DNA of 27,962 bases from Salinivirga sp035268865 (GCF_035268865.1 NZ_DATFKB010000144.1:1-27962); one strand, 5' to 3'. Positions 7,400 to 15,753 are shown, numbered from the stretch's first letter. Translations and numbers: made by a program. Notes: a model not told the origin generated them from the sequence alone.

Positions 7400-7837
7400 A
7401 TGAAATATACCTATAAAAAATCGTTAGGATTGTTGTCCCATACTATTTCTAAGGGATTGGGAAATAGACTTGAGCAAAAACTCAAAGCCCAAAAAATAAA
7501 TATTACTGCTGATCAATGGAGTGTGTTATCAATGCTTCGACATGAAGGAGAATCTAGTCAAAAAAATATATCAGATGTATTTGGGTACGATAAAGTAAGG
7601 GTGCTGAGAATTGTTCGTAATCTGGAGGATAGAGGTATGTTAAATAAGCGTGTTTGTAGTCATGATAAGAGAACTCGCATTGTATCGCTAACTTCTGAAG
7701 GAATGAGCTTGTATGCAAAAATACACCCAATAGCTGAGGCGACAATTAATGAGGCTACAAAATCATTATCCAACTGGGAGGTGCGTTTATACACGGAGAT
7801 ATCTCAAAAAATCATCATGCATCTTAAAGAAAATTAA
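7400..7837 (+). CDS. MarR-family transcriptional regulator
   Basis: A 145-residue winged-helix regulator. The core from ITADQWSVLSMLRHEG through the recognition helix (KVRVLRIVRNLEDRGML) to the wing (RVCSHDKRTRIVSLT) is classic MarR. It should bind as a dimer to a palindromic operator, usually in its own or a neighbouring promoter. The ATG at 7400 is preferred to an upstream in-frame TTG at 7391, because the ATG fits the family N-terminus. The gene is divergent from the sensor phosphatase (start 7139), with a 260-base AT-rich spacer, so it might regulate either itself or that gene. Ligand unknown. Confidence 0.93.
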   Translation: MKYTYKKSLGLLSHTISKGLGNRLEQKLKAQKINITADQWSVLSMLRHEGESSQKNISDVFGYDKVRVLRIVRNLEDRGMLNKRVCSHDKRTRIVSLTSEGMSLYAKIHPIAEATINEATKSLSNWEVRLYTEISQKIIMHLKEN

Positions 7838-7862
7838 GGATGCATTTTGAAGTGTAATGATA

Positions 7863-7893
7863 AAAAATAAGCCGGTGGTATACCGGCTCATTT
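7863..7893. terminator. Bidirectional terminator between MarR gene and ferritin
   Basis: AGCCGGT (7870-7876) pairs with ACCGGCT (7882-7888) with a 5-base loop. There is an A/T tract on both sides: TAAAAAATA before, CATTTTATAT after. It fits the two convergent genes. Confidence 0.75.
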
Positions 7894-7904
7894 TATATAA
7901 AAAA

Positions 7905-8420
7905 CTATTCTTCTGATGAATCTGCTGATTCTGCCGAACGTCCTTTCATTTCACGATCGAGCATGAAGAGTCCATGTCCGCTTCCTTCCATAAGTTTCAG
8001 TTGATCGATAATTTCATTTACTGAAGCTTCTTCTTCTACCTGCTCATCTACAAACCATTTTAGGAAACTTTGAGTTGCATGGTCTTTTTCTTCAATGGCA
8101 ATTTCCATGAGGTCATTGATCATTGAAGTTACTTTTTGCTCATGTTTGAGCGTTTCTTCAAAAACGGTAAGCGTGTCCATCCAATCGGTTGGAACTTCGT
8201 CTATGGGTTTCAGAAATACACGACCATCTCTTTCATACACGTAATCGAAAAACTTCATAGCATGCATGTTTTCCTCGTCTGCCTGCAGGCGCATCCAATG
8301 GGCAAATCCTGGAAGACCTTTGTCTTCAAAGTAAGCACTCATTGAAAGGTAAAGGTACGAAGACCACATTTCAGCATTAATCTGGTCGTTAATAGCATCT
8401 TGCATTTTCTTGCTTAACAT
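7905..8420 (-). CDS. ftnA: Non-haem ferritin
   Basis: A 171-residue ferritin that oxidises Fe(II) and stores iron as a mineral inside a 24-subunit cage in the cytosol. The ferroxidase ligands line up with E. coli FtnA: E17, E50, H53, E94, and Q127/E130 in the segment DEQVEEE. Length and the four-helix pattern are normal; only the last ~10 residues (Ser/Glu-rich) are extra. It starts 26 bases after the stop of the isocitrate dehydrogenase gene on the same strand, so the two may share a transcript. A bidirectional terminator follows at 7863-7893. Confidence 0.96.
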   Translation of the reverse strand: MLSKKMQDAINDQINAEMWSSYLYLSMSAYFEDKGLPGFAHWMRLQADEENMHAMKFFDYVYERDGRVFLKPIDEVPTDWMDTLTVFEETLKHEQKVTSMINDLMEIAIEEKDHATQSFLKWFVDEQVEEEASVNEIIDQLKLMEGSGHGLFMLDREMKGRSAESADSSEE

Positions 8421-8445
8421 AGGTGTTTGATTTTAAGATTAGAAT

Positions 8446-9675
8446 TTATTGATTCAATTTTGATTGTAAACGGTTGTCTATTTCGTTTAAGAAATCCTGG
8501 GTGTTAAGATAGTCATCTTTGGTCATTTTGTCCTGGTGGATAAGTAGCGCCAGGTCTTTGGTCATTTTACCATCTTCTACTGCATCTATACAGACTGATT
8601 CCAGCGCATGTGCAAAATCAATTAATTCGCGGTTTTCGTCTAGTTTGCCGCGGTGTTCAAGTCCTCTTGTCCAGGCAAAAATAGATGCAATTGGGTTTGT
8701 AGAGGTGGGTTTGCCTTGCTGGTGCAACCTGTAGTGACGTGTTACCGTACCATGAGCAGCTTCAGCTTCAAGTGTTTTCCCGTCTGGCGTCAACAGTGTT
8801 GATGTCATTAATCCGAGTGAGCCAAAGCCCTGTGCAATGGTATCTGATTGCACATCGCCATCGTAATTTTTGCAGGCCCATACAAATCCGCCTTCCCATT
8901 TTAGCGCGGCAGCTACCATATCATCAATCAGACGGTGTTCGTAAGTAATACCAACTTCTTCAAATTTGTCTTTGAATTCGTTGTCGTAAACTTCCTGGAA
9001 AATATCTTTAAACCTTCCGTCATATTTTTTAAGTATGGTGTTTTTGGTCGACAAATACAGTGGCCATTGTTTCTCAAGTGCTTTATTCATACTTGAGCGC
9101 GCAAATCCGTAGATAGATTCGTCGGTATTGTACATCGACATGGCTACGCCATCTCCCTGAAAATCATAAACTTCTTTTGATACAGGTTCGCCACCATCTT
9201 CGGGTGTGAAGGTAATGGTTAGTTTTCCTTTACCTTTGGTCACAAAGTCAGTGGCCTTGTATTGGTCTGCATGCGCATGACGGCCAACCACAATAGACTC
9301 TTTCCAGCCGGGAACGAGCCTTGGTACATTTCTGATCATAATGGGTTCTCTGAATATGGTGCCACCAACAATATTACGAATTGTACCGTTTGGTGAGCGC
9401 CACATTTCTTTCAGTCCAAATTCTTCAACACGTTTTTCATCGGGTGTAATGGTGGCACATTTTATACCCACATGGTATTTTTTTATGGCTTCGGCTGCAT
9501 CGACAGTAATTTGATCATTGGTTTCATCGCGTTTTTCAATACCCAGATCAAAATACTTAATGTCGAGATTGAGGTACGGAAATATTAATCGCTCTTTAAT
9601 AAAAGACCATATTATGCGGGTCATTTCATCCCCGTCCATTTCCACTACCGGATTTTTTACTTGAATCTTTTGCAT
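8446..9675 (-). CDS. icd: NADP-dependent isocitrate dehydrogenase (homodimeric, eukaryote-like type)
   Basis: A 409-residue enzyme that oxidatively decarboxylates isocitrate to 2-oxoglutarate in the TCA cycle, producing NADPH. The N-terminus (VEMDGDEMTRIIWSFIKE) and the isocitrate-binding segment MWRSPNGTIRNIVGGTIFREPI are typical of the type II dimeric enzymes shared by eukaryotic mitochondria/cytosol and many Bacteroidota. They differ from E. coli Icd. Metal-binding Asp residues lie in LIDDMVAAALKWEGG and NYDGDVQSD, and the cofactor region includes EAAHGTVTRHY. Length is complete for the family. It stands upstream of ferritin on the same strand with a 25-base gap. No clear TAnnTTTG box is visible in the 95-base spacer before it. 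Confidence 0.97.
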   Translation of the reverse strand: MQKIQVKNPVVEMDGDEMTRIIWSFIKERLIFPYLNLDIKYFDLGIEKRDETNDQITVDAAEAIKKYHVGIKCATITPDEKRVEEFGLKEMWRSPNGTIRNIVGGTIFREPIMIRNVPRLVPGWKESIVVGRHAHADQYKATDFVTKGKGKLTITFTPEDGGEPVSKEVYDFQGDGVAMSMYNTDESIYGFARSSMNKALEKQWPLYLSTKNTILKKYDGRFKDIFQEVYDNEFKDKFEEVGITYEHRLIDDMVAAALKWEGGFVWACKNYDGDVQSDTIAQGFGSLGLMTSTLLTPDGKTLEAEAAHGTVTRHYRLHQQGKPTSTNPIASIFAWTRGLEHRGKLDENRELIDFAHALESVCIDAVEDGKMTKDLALLIHQDKMTKDDYLNTQDFLNEIDNRLQSKLNQ

Positions 9676-9770
9676 AGAATAAATGTTTTATGTTGAATTT
9701 TTATGAATTTGGTTCGTAAATAAAACCGTGTTTTTTATCAATAACCATTTCTTTTTAAATAAGTTTTGGT

Positions 9771-10337
9771 CTAATTGTTATTTTTTATATCAAGATTGAA
9801 TTTTTTGCGTAGTGCTTCCAATGCAGGGTTGTGCTCGCTCAGTTTTTTGTATTTTTCTGCATTTGTAAGTGGTCTTTTGCTTTCAATTTCATTCTCTACT
9901 TGTTTAAATTCAAATGAGAGATCCTTGTTATTCATTTGTTGCCGCAGTACATCTATAATTTTATGCGCAAATTTTTTGTACAAATCTTTGTGCGATTCGG
10001 CTCCAATATGAATGAGAATTTTGTTGTCTGCCAACTGTTGAGGTTTTGCTTGTTGAATGGCAGCATTAATGCGCGGGCCGTCATCTTTTAGCGTTTCTAC
10101 GATGCTACTCCATATTTCATTAAAGGCTTTGTCTGGCTGTTTTTCTTCTTTTGTTGGCTGTTGTTCTTCAGGTTTTGTAACCGGCTCTTCAACATTTTGC
10201 TGGGAACGATCTTTTTCATCGGTTTTCAACTCTTTTTTGAGCGAAACACTTTTGGGCGCTTTATAAACCTGTTTGCGTTTTTTCTCTGTTGGCCTGCCCT
10301 TAGTTGTAACAGTTGAATTGCCTACGTCCGAACTACT
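9771..10337 (-). CDS. dnaX: dnaX tau-specific C-terminal region in the -1 frame
   Basis: This frame continues without a stop from the A11 run at 10337-10347 to TAG at 9771. It encodes about 188 residues that complete DNA polymerase III subunit tau. It begins with a Lys/Ser-rich linker and a Pro/Glu/Gln/Lys-rich hinge (about 70 residues), then a folded domain (KAFNEIWSSIVETLKDDGPRI onward) ending in NPALEALRKKFNLDI, a C-terminus like that of Bacteroidota tau proteins. It has no plausible start codon of its own near the junction, and codon phase relative to the upstream dnaX frame is -1. I therefore read it as one gene with 10322-11440. The full tau would be about 556 residues. Alternatives are a sequencing error in the homopolymer or a true inactivating frameshift. 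Confidence 0.85.
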   Translation of the reverse strand, partial: SSSDVGNSTVTTKGRPTEKKRKQVYKAPKSVSLKKELKTDEKDRSQQNVEEPVTKPEEQQPTKEEKQPDKAFNEIWSSIVETLKDDGPRINAAIQQAKPQQLADNKILIHIGAESHKDLYKKFAHKIIDVLRQQMNNKDLSFEFKQVENEIESKRPLTNAEKYKKLSEHNPALEALRKKFNLDIKNNN

Positions 10338-11440
10338 TTTTTTTTTTCAACGGTGACTACTCCCAATTCGTAGAGTGAGAGTTCTACAGTAAGGCGTTGG
10401 TCTTTTGAAGTGCGATAGCGCGATTCTGCTTCGGATAGTAATTTAAGTCCCTTAAAGAGGAAATGTATAGGACATTTTTGCGCCTGCTCAAGGTATTTTT
10501 CCCGTATATCGCCGCTTACATCCAGTAACTTCAGCGAGTTGGGGTTCTTACTTACTAACAGATCGCGTAAATGTTTGGCGAGGCCTGTAATGAAATGTTG
10601 TCCGTCGAAGCCTCTCTGTAAGATTTCATCGTAAATCAGAAACAGTTCGCTTACTTCATTGGCAAGGCTATGATCTACGATACGGAAAAAGAAGTCGTAG
10701 TCCAACACATTGAGGTTTTCAATGGTTTGCTGATAACTAATACCTCCACCTGAGAAACTGGCTATTTGATCAAATATCGAAAGAGCATCACGCATTCCGC
10801 CATCTGCTTTTTGGGCAATTACATGTAGTGCAGATTCTTCGTAAGTGAGATTTTCTTTTTCGGCCACAAATTTAAGATGCTCAACCGCTTCTTCTACCGT
10901 AATTCGGTTAAAATCAAAAACCTGGCATCTTGAAATAATTGTGGGGAGAATTTTGTGTTTCTCGGTTGTTGCGAGTACAAATATGGCGTGCGCCGGTGGC
11001 TCTTCCAGTGTTTTAAGAAATGCATTAAAGGCCGATGCTGAGAGCATGTGCACCTCATCGATGATGTAAACGCTGTATTTTCCGACCTGTGGTGCAATTC
11101 TGACCTGCTCAATGAGTCCATGAATATCTTCTACCTTGTTTTTTGATGCGGCATCAAGCTCATGAATGTTGTATGAGCGGTTTTCGTTAAATGCCTGGCA
11201 TGATTCGCATTCTCCACATGCCTCGAAGTCTTCGGTTGGATTGAGGCAGTTGATTGTTTTGGCAAAAATGCGTGCAATACTTGTTTTACCAACACCCCTT
11301 GGTCCGCAGAACAGATAGGCATGTGCCAACCTGTTATTTTGAACTGCATTTTTAAGGGTTTTGGTAACAGAACGCTGTCCCACCACTGTGTCAAAAGAGT
11401 GGGGGCGGTATTTACGTGCCGAAACAATGTAATTTTCCAT
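10322..11440 (-). CDS. dnaX: DNA polymerase III subunit gamma/tau, clamp-loader ATPase part (gamma form)
   Basis: Residues 1-372 form the clamp-loader ATPase that opens and loads the sliding clamp at the replication fork. Seen: RPHSFDTVVGQ near 12-21, Walker A GPRGVGKTS (46-54), zinc-module cysteines C65, C75, C78 and C81, Walker B IIDEVHM (126-132), and the SRC arginine-finger motif (170-172). Domains I-III are complete by about residue 365. The zero frame then runs into 11 consecutive A (codons GAA AAA AAA AAA) and stops at a TAG four codons later, giving a gamma-like product of 372 residues. The tau C-terminus lies in the -1 frame. A promoter with TTG-N18-TATCTTTG sits at 11459-11487. Confidence 0.95.
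   Translation of the reverse strand: MENYIVSARKYRPHSFDTVVGQRSVTKTLKNAVQNNRLAHAYLFCGPRGVGKTSIARIFAKTINCLNPTEDFEACGECESCQAFNENRSYNIHELDAASKNKVEDIHGLIEQVRIAPQVGKYSVYIIDEVHMLSASAFNAFLKTLEEPPAHAIFVLATTEKHKILPTIISRCQVFDFNRITVEEAVEHLKFVAEKENLTYEESALHVIAQKADGGMRDALSIFDQIASFSGGGISYQQTIENLNVLDYDFFFRIVDHSLANEVSELFLIYDEILQRGFDGQHFITGLAKHLRDLLVSKNPNSLKLLDVSGDIREKYLEQAQKCPIHFLFKGLKLLSEAESRYRTSKDQRLTVELSLYELGVVTVEKKKVVRT
10337..10347 (-). other. dnaX slippage site (run of 11 A on the coding strand)
   Basis: Eleven consecutive A on the minus strand form the only place where the two dnaX frames meet. Slippage by -1 on the ribosome, or RNA polymerase adding or dropping bases, joins gamma to the tau tail. No strong Shine-Dalgarno-like stimulator upstream or stable hairpin just downstream is obvious by eye, which favours transcriptional slippage, as known for Thermus dnaX, over the E. 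coli type of ribosomal frameshift. This is inference. Confidence 0.75.
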
Positions 11441-11458
11441 ATCTTAACGTCTCGAAAA

Positions 11459-11487
11459 CAAAGATAGAAAAAAATCCAGGGATACAA
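11459..11487 (-). promoter_or_regulatory. Bacteroidota-type promoter for dnaX
   Basis: Minus strand TTG (11487-11485), 18-base spacer, TATCTTTG (11466-11459), an exact TAnnTTTG match 18 bases before the ATG at 11440. Confidence 0.7.
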
Positions 11488-11526
11488 TGATGGGCTCAAA
11501 CGTAAAAAAGCCTTTTTTTATCTTTT

Positions 11527-13320
11527 TCATTTTTGTTTTTGATGCTCGGCTCTATTGGTATTTTTAACTTCTTCTTCCTCACGTTTTTCGTCTTCAGTCA
11601 TTTTAAAACGTTCCAGAATACTGTCGTCATTTACTTCTTTCGACAGCGATTCAATCATGTTAAATGGTACCTCATAAAGATCAAGAATCACAAGGCCGTC
11701 TAGCGCATTATTGAATTTAGGATCGATATTGAATCCAATGATTTTGGCGTTTTGTTTTAAATACTTTTTTAGCAATACAGGCATACGGTAATTTGTGGGC
11801 TCAATATCGCTGATGAAACGATCGACTTTGTTAATATCGTTGCGTGTGTTTTCAAGCACGATGTCAGTATCGTAGCGCGACTGCACTTTAAATTTTTTGC
11901 GTGGTGTAATGAGCCTGCCGAGTTCGTGGTTAAAATGGTTTTGTTTGAGGAATTTTATGATTAAATCTTTAGAAAATTTCGAGAACTGATTACTTATGCT
12001 CACCGGTCCGATTAGGTATCGGTATTCGGGGTGTTTGAGTAAAAAGTACAAAATGCCCTTCCAGAGTAAGAAAAGCGACATTGGTTTGCGTTGATAAGGT
12101 TCGGTTATGAAGCTACGGCCCAGCTCAATGCTTTCTTTGAGTATAGGTGTAAAATCTTTATGTATTTTAAACAGGCTGCGTGTATAAAATCCTTTTACTC
12201 CGAATTGGGCTATTATCTCTTTGCCTTTGCCTACCCTGTAAGCGCCAACGAGTTGTTCTTCTTCGTTATCCCATATAAAGAGCTGATTGTAGTAAAGATC
12301 GAATTCGTCGATGTCAATGCTACGGTTTGTTCCCTCGCCCACTGCACGGAAGGTAATTTCTCTTACGCGGCCAATTTCCCGGTGTATGTAGGGTATCAGA
12401 AGTGTAGGGGCACAATAAACAGTGTATTTTTCACTGGTGAACAGTTCGTACTCCTTTATCCGGTTAAGTTCTTCCTTAATAGTTTCTGTGGGAACTGCAT
12501 CGATAATTTTGGCTGGTTCTTTTTCGCGTTTCAGGGCAGTTTTGAAAAACTTTTTGACCTCGATTTCTGATTCAAGGGCGTATGTTTTTGCTCTCAGGTA
12601 ACGGCCGTATTTATCCAGGTCATCAATTCCTGCGGTTTCAGATGCATTAATTGGGCTACCAATACGTACACGGATCTCTTTCTTTTTGCCAAAAAACTCA
12701 CCGGCCGACCCCAGAATCGGATGTATTGAGCTTACCATATGAAATAAATTGCTGTTTTTACCCTGGAAGTATATTGGTATGATGGGTATTTCAAGGCTTT
12801 TAAGCAGTTTAAGGTAAGCGCTTTTCCATCTGCGATCTGCTACCATTTTAGTATCAGCATCATAACTTGCCACTTCGCCTGCAGGGAAGAAACCCAATGC
12901 TTTATCTTTGCCAATATGGGCGACAACCTGTCGCATACCTGAAATGCTTGGTTTTACTTCTGACCGGCGTTGGCTCGAATCAAATCGGATGAAATATTCG
13001 CTTAATGGGTAAATTTTCCATAAGATTGGGGTGGCCAGGATTTTAAAATCGGGCCTGCGTCGTAAAAGTAAATGAAGCAGAATTATACCATCAATTCCGC
13101 CAAACGGGTGATTAGAAATTGTAACAAATGGTCCGTCTTTGGGTATTCTGTCCAGATCTTCATCTTTTACATTTATATTGAGTCCAATGTCATTAATGAT
13201 TTTTTCTATATACTCAGGGTTCCCTTTCTCTTCTGTTGCCTCGGCCCCTAAACCCGATGTTTTGAGTAGAAAATCTAAAAATCGCTTTGTGATATGAATA
13301 GACGAGCTTAATATAGACAT
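11527..13320 (-). CDS. olsF: OlsF-like bifunctional acyltransferase (aminolipid synthase)
   Basis: A 597-residue two-domain protein. The N-terminal half (~60-265) is a PlsC-like O-acyltransferase with NHPFGGIDG (H71, D77) and FFPAGE near 144-149. The C-terminal half (~280-550) is a GNAT-like N-acyltransferase of the OlsB/hemolysin type, with REITFRAVGEG and the FIWDNEEEQLVGAYRVG core. This order matches OlsF of Serratia and Flavobacterium, which N-acylates an amino acid with a 3-hydroxy fatty acid and then O-acylates it to make ornithine lipids. In some Bacteroidota the product is a glycine lipid, so the amino acid is not fixed here. The ATG at 13320 is chosen over an in-frame TTG at 13335, because AAAGGA stands just before the ATG. 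It follows ftsE by 39 bases. Confidence 0.85.
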   Translation of the reverse strand: MSILSSSIHITKRFLDFLLKTSGLGAEATEEKGNPEYIEKIINDIGLNINVKDEDLDRIPKDGPFVTISNHPFGGIDGIILLHLLLRRRPDFKILATPILWKIYPLSEYFIRFDSSQRRSEVKPSISGMRQVVAHIGKDKALGFFPAGEVASYDADTKMVADRRWKSAYLKLLKSLEIPIIPIYFQGKNSNLFHMVSSIHPILGSAGEFFGKKKEIRVRIGSPINASETAGIDDLDKYGRYLRAKTYALESEIEVKKFFKTALKREKEPAKIIDAVPTETIKEELNRIKEYELFTSEKYTVYCAPTLLIPYIHREIGRVREITFRAVGEGTNRSIDIDEFDLYYNQLFIWDNEEEQLVGAYRVGKGKEIIAQFGVKGFYTRSLFKIHKDFTPILKESIELGRSFITEPYQRKPMSLFLLWKGILYFLLKHPEYRYLIGPVSISNQFSKFSKDLIIKFLKQNHFNHELGRLITPRKKFKVQSRYDTDIVLENTRNDINKVDRFISDIEPTNYRMPVLLKKYLKQNAKIIGFNIDPKFNNALDGLVILDLYEVPFNMIESLSKEVNDDSILERFKMTEDEKREEEEVKNTNRAEHQKQK

Positions 13321-13359
13321 TATAATTCCTTTCAATTTTTTCCTATGCAGTAAAACATT

Positions 13360-14061
13360 TTAAAGGTTGTCGAACTCAATGATTTTGTTCTCCCGCTCAT
13401 TGAGTTTACCATCTTCAATTTTCATGGTTGGTGCGCTGAATTTTTTTAGCATTTCATAATCGTGTGTTGCCATGATTACGGCCCTGCCACTATTTTTAAT
13501 TTCAAAAAGCAGCTCCATTATACCTCCTGATGTTTCGGGATCGAGATTCCCTGTGGGCTCATCGGCCAGGATAATTTCGGGATCGTTGAGCAATGCACGT
13601 GCAATTGATAGCCTTTGTTGCTCGCCACCAGATAACTCGTGTGGCATTTTGTAGCCTTTATAACCTAACCCGACTTTCTCAAGTACATCCTGAATTCTTT
13701 GTTCCATTTCCTTTTTTTTCTTCCATCCCGTTGCTTTTAATACAAAAGTCAGGTTTTCATTTGCTGAACGATCGGTAAGTAGCTGGAAGTCCTGGAATAC
13801 AATACCAATTTTGCGGCGTAAAAATGGTATTTGTTTCTTTTTTAAGTTGGCCAAATCGTAGTCTGCAATTTTTCCTACTCCTTTTTGCAAAGGAATTTCA
13901 GCATAAATAGTTTTAAGCAGGCTTGATTTCCCTGTACCTGTTTTCCCAATTAGATAGACAAATTCACCTTTATTAACCGTAAAGTTTACATCACTCATCA
14001 CAAGATGGTCTTTGTGGTAAATATCGGCGTTTGTTAGTTCTATTATTTTATCCAAGGCCAT
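13360..14061 (-). CDS. ftsE: Cell-division ABC ATPase FtsE
   Basis: A 233-residue ABC ATPase. Walker A GKTGTGKSS (39-47), Q-loop FQDFQLL (Q90), signature LSGGEQQR (143-150), Walker B IILADEPTG (163-171) and switch H200 are intact. The FQDFQLLTDRSANENL segment and short length are typical of FtsE, partner of the membrane protein FtsX; together they activate peptidoglycan hydrolases at the division site. No ftsX is adjacent on either side. The gene is followed by the OlsF-like gene, probably in one transcript. LolD/MacB-type ATPases are the main alternative, but the sequence reads as FtsE. Confidence 0.9.
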   Translation of the reverse strand: MALDKIIELTNADIYHKDHLVMSDVNFTVNKGEFVYLIGKTGTGKSSLLKTIYAEIPLQKGVGKIADYDLANLKKKQIPFLRRKIGIVFQDFQLLTDRSANENLTFVLKATGWKKKKEMEQRIQDVLEKVGLGYKGYKMPHELSGGEQQRLSIARALLNDPEIILADEPTGNLDPETSGGIMELLFEIKNSGRAVIMATHDYEMLKKFSAPTMKIEDGKLNERENKIIEFDNL

Positions 14062-14111
14062 AGTTCAATTTTGGGTAAATATAATGTTTTAAAGCATTCC
14101 AATCAAATATG

Positions 14112-14119
14112 CAAATATA
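14112..14119 (-). promoter_or_regulatory. Possible -7 box for ftsE-olsF
   Basis: Minus strand TATATTTG, an exact TAnnTTTG match about 50 bases before the ftsE start. No clear TTG at the right distance. Confidence 0.4.
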
Positions 14120-14176
14120 ACTTAACATGTAATCGGTGCTTAATTTTTTGTATAGAAATTCATGCTTGTGTGAAAT

Positions 14177-15649
14177 TCAAACAGAAAATTCTTTGTTTGC
14201 TATTATATCCGGTATGTGCGGTTTTACTTCGCCAATGAGTTCCCGTATTTTCTTTTCTTTATGTTTATTCCTTTTCATTTCAGTGATTGATTGAACCAGA
14301 CGCTCACGGGTATCAGGGAGATTGGCTTCTGTTTCTAGATAGGAACTAACCCAATAGTACCATTGTATGGTGGGAAGATATCTGGCTTTGCCCAGAAATT
14401 CCCGTTCTTTATCTACCAGGTGGCTTCGGCGTATAGTGGTGAGTATTTTTTTGTATTTGTGCTGTGCCAGCAGAGTTTGCAAATATGCAGTGTAAAATGT
14501 GTGCCAGCGATGCTCAAATATCTCTTTGCGATAGGTATGACTAAATGTTTCACCATAGCTTTCTGCTTGCTCAACTTTCCCGTTTAGCATTAGTGTACGC
14601 AGGTATAATGATACAAATCCCACACGGTTATAAAAGCTATTAGTCTTTTTTAGCTCAATAATTGCATTTTGCATTAGCTTCAGTGCATCCTTGTATTTTT
14701 GTTGCTTTAGTAAGATACCGCACAGGTTATTAACATAAAACAGGTAGTCACTGTTTTTTTGGCGTACCGATAAATAACCGTATTCGGCTGCTTTTTCAAG
14801 CTCTCCGCGTTTTTGGTGCATCATAGCGCGATTGGCATAAAAATTTGCCAGTATGCGTTTGGAGTAAAAGTGTGGTGATTTGAGTACCCTGTCCAGCTCA
14901 TCTGTTATTGCTTTCATATCATCGAACCGGCGATAATTATAATAAACATATAGCAAACGAACCACAGCACGGTATCGGGTGTAACCATCAAGGTGCTCAT
15001 TACGGAATGTTTTGGTAAGGAATTTTATCCATTGTTCCGATTCTTGTGTGGATGAGCTGTATTGTTGTATTATGTCGAAGCTGGCATTATTCAGTTTGTT
15101 GTTCGTTGCAACTATACGTTTATAGAGCTGTTGATGTTTTTCCAGAAAATTTGAAACCTGCGTGTAGTAGATCATGCGAATCCGGATAATCAAAAAATCG
15201 CGAAAGTTTTGCACCAATTCGTAAAACTGCGGGAAGTAATATTGATTGGGATTTACTTTGTTCAGGTACTGTATTAGTGCTTTTTCTTCGTCGGCTGAAA
15301 TAGCATCTGTCATAATTTTTTGTTCCAAATCCTTTATCCATGCAAAAAATCGGTCCACATCCAGGCGCTCCAACTTTTGTTGTATCCATTTCTTGAGGTT
15401 GGAGTATTTCCTTTTATCAATAGAAGGATCAAATGGTAATCTGTTTGCCGGGTTCTGACTATTATAGTGTATGAGTTGCAGTATCCTGAGAGAATCTTCT
15501 CCCTGCAAATGATTATCTGCTAATAAATAATGAATCTCGTGCGGGTAAAGGGCATGGGCAAAATTTGTAAAGCTCTCAAGTTGTGCGCGCATACTATAGG
15601 TTTTCTGTGCAAGATAGTATTTAGATAAATAAATTACAATGCATGCCAT
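14177..15649 (-). CDS. TPR-like helical repeat protein, unknown function
   Basis: A 490-residue protein with no signal peptide or transmembrane helix. It is rich in Tyr, Leu, Lys and Arg and looks all-helical. The middle and C-terminal parts (~210-430) contain TPR-like helix pairs, for example ILANFYANRAMMHQKRGELE, AAEYGYLSVRQKNSDYLFYV and YKDALKLMQNAIIELKKTN. The first 130 residues are also helical but not repeat-like. Such proteins usually act as protein-interaction scaffolds. I cannot name a family. It is transcribed on the same strand as ftsE but separated by 115 bases, and divergently from the thiolase operon. Confidence 0.75.
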   Translation of the reverse strand: MACIVIYLSKYYLAQKTYSMRAQLESFTNFAHALYPHEIHYLLADNHLQGEDSLRILQLIHYNSQNPANRLPFDPSIDKRKYSNLKKWIQQKLERLDVDRFFAWIKDLEQKIMTDAISADEEKALIQYLNKVNPNQYYFPQFYELVQNFRDFLIIRIRMIYYTQVSNFLEKHQQLYKRIVATNNKLNNASFDIIQQYSSSTQESEQWIKFLTKTFRNEHLDGYTRYRAVVRLLYVYYNYRRFDDMKAITDELDRVLKSPHFYSKRILANFYANRAMMHQKRGELEKAAEYGYLSVRQKNSDYLFYVNNLCGILLKQQKYKDALKLMQNAIIELKKTNSFYNRVGFVSLYLRTLMLNGKVEQAESYGETFSHTYRKEIFEHRWHTFYTAYLQTLLAQHKYKKILTTIRRSHLVDKEREFLGKARYLPTIQWYYWVSSYLETEANLPDTRERLVQSITEMKRNKHKEKKIRELIGEVKPHIPDIIANKEFSV

Positions 15650-15669
15650 GTCATTAGCTTATTATTTTT

Positions 15670-15753
15670 AGTCAGTGTGACTGGTTATGTAGTTAAGATT
15701 AAGTTATTCAAGGGGTTATTAGGCTCTGTTGTTTGTGTTTTTTATTTAGTCAG
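15670..15753. promoter_or_regulatory. Paired AGTCAG motifs upstream of the thiolase operon
   Basis: AGTCAG occurs at 15670-15675 (inside the inverted repeat AGTCA-GTG-TGACT, 15670-15682) and again at 15748-15753, 78 bases apart. GGTTATGT and AGGCT motifs lie between them. The same motifs in the same order and the same 78-base spacing recur at 24173-24256. A shared regulator binding both regions is possible. No exact TAnnTTTG box was found here. Confidence 0.35.

Noticed and set aside
9771..10229. Separate hypothetical protein starting at a TTG at 10229
   Set aside because: The frame stays open upstream to the dnaX A run, and its C-terminus matches tau, so it is better read as the -1 frame part of dnaX.
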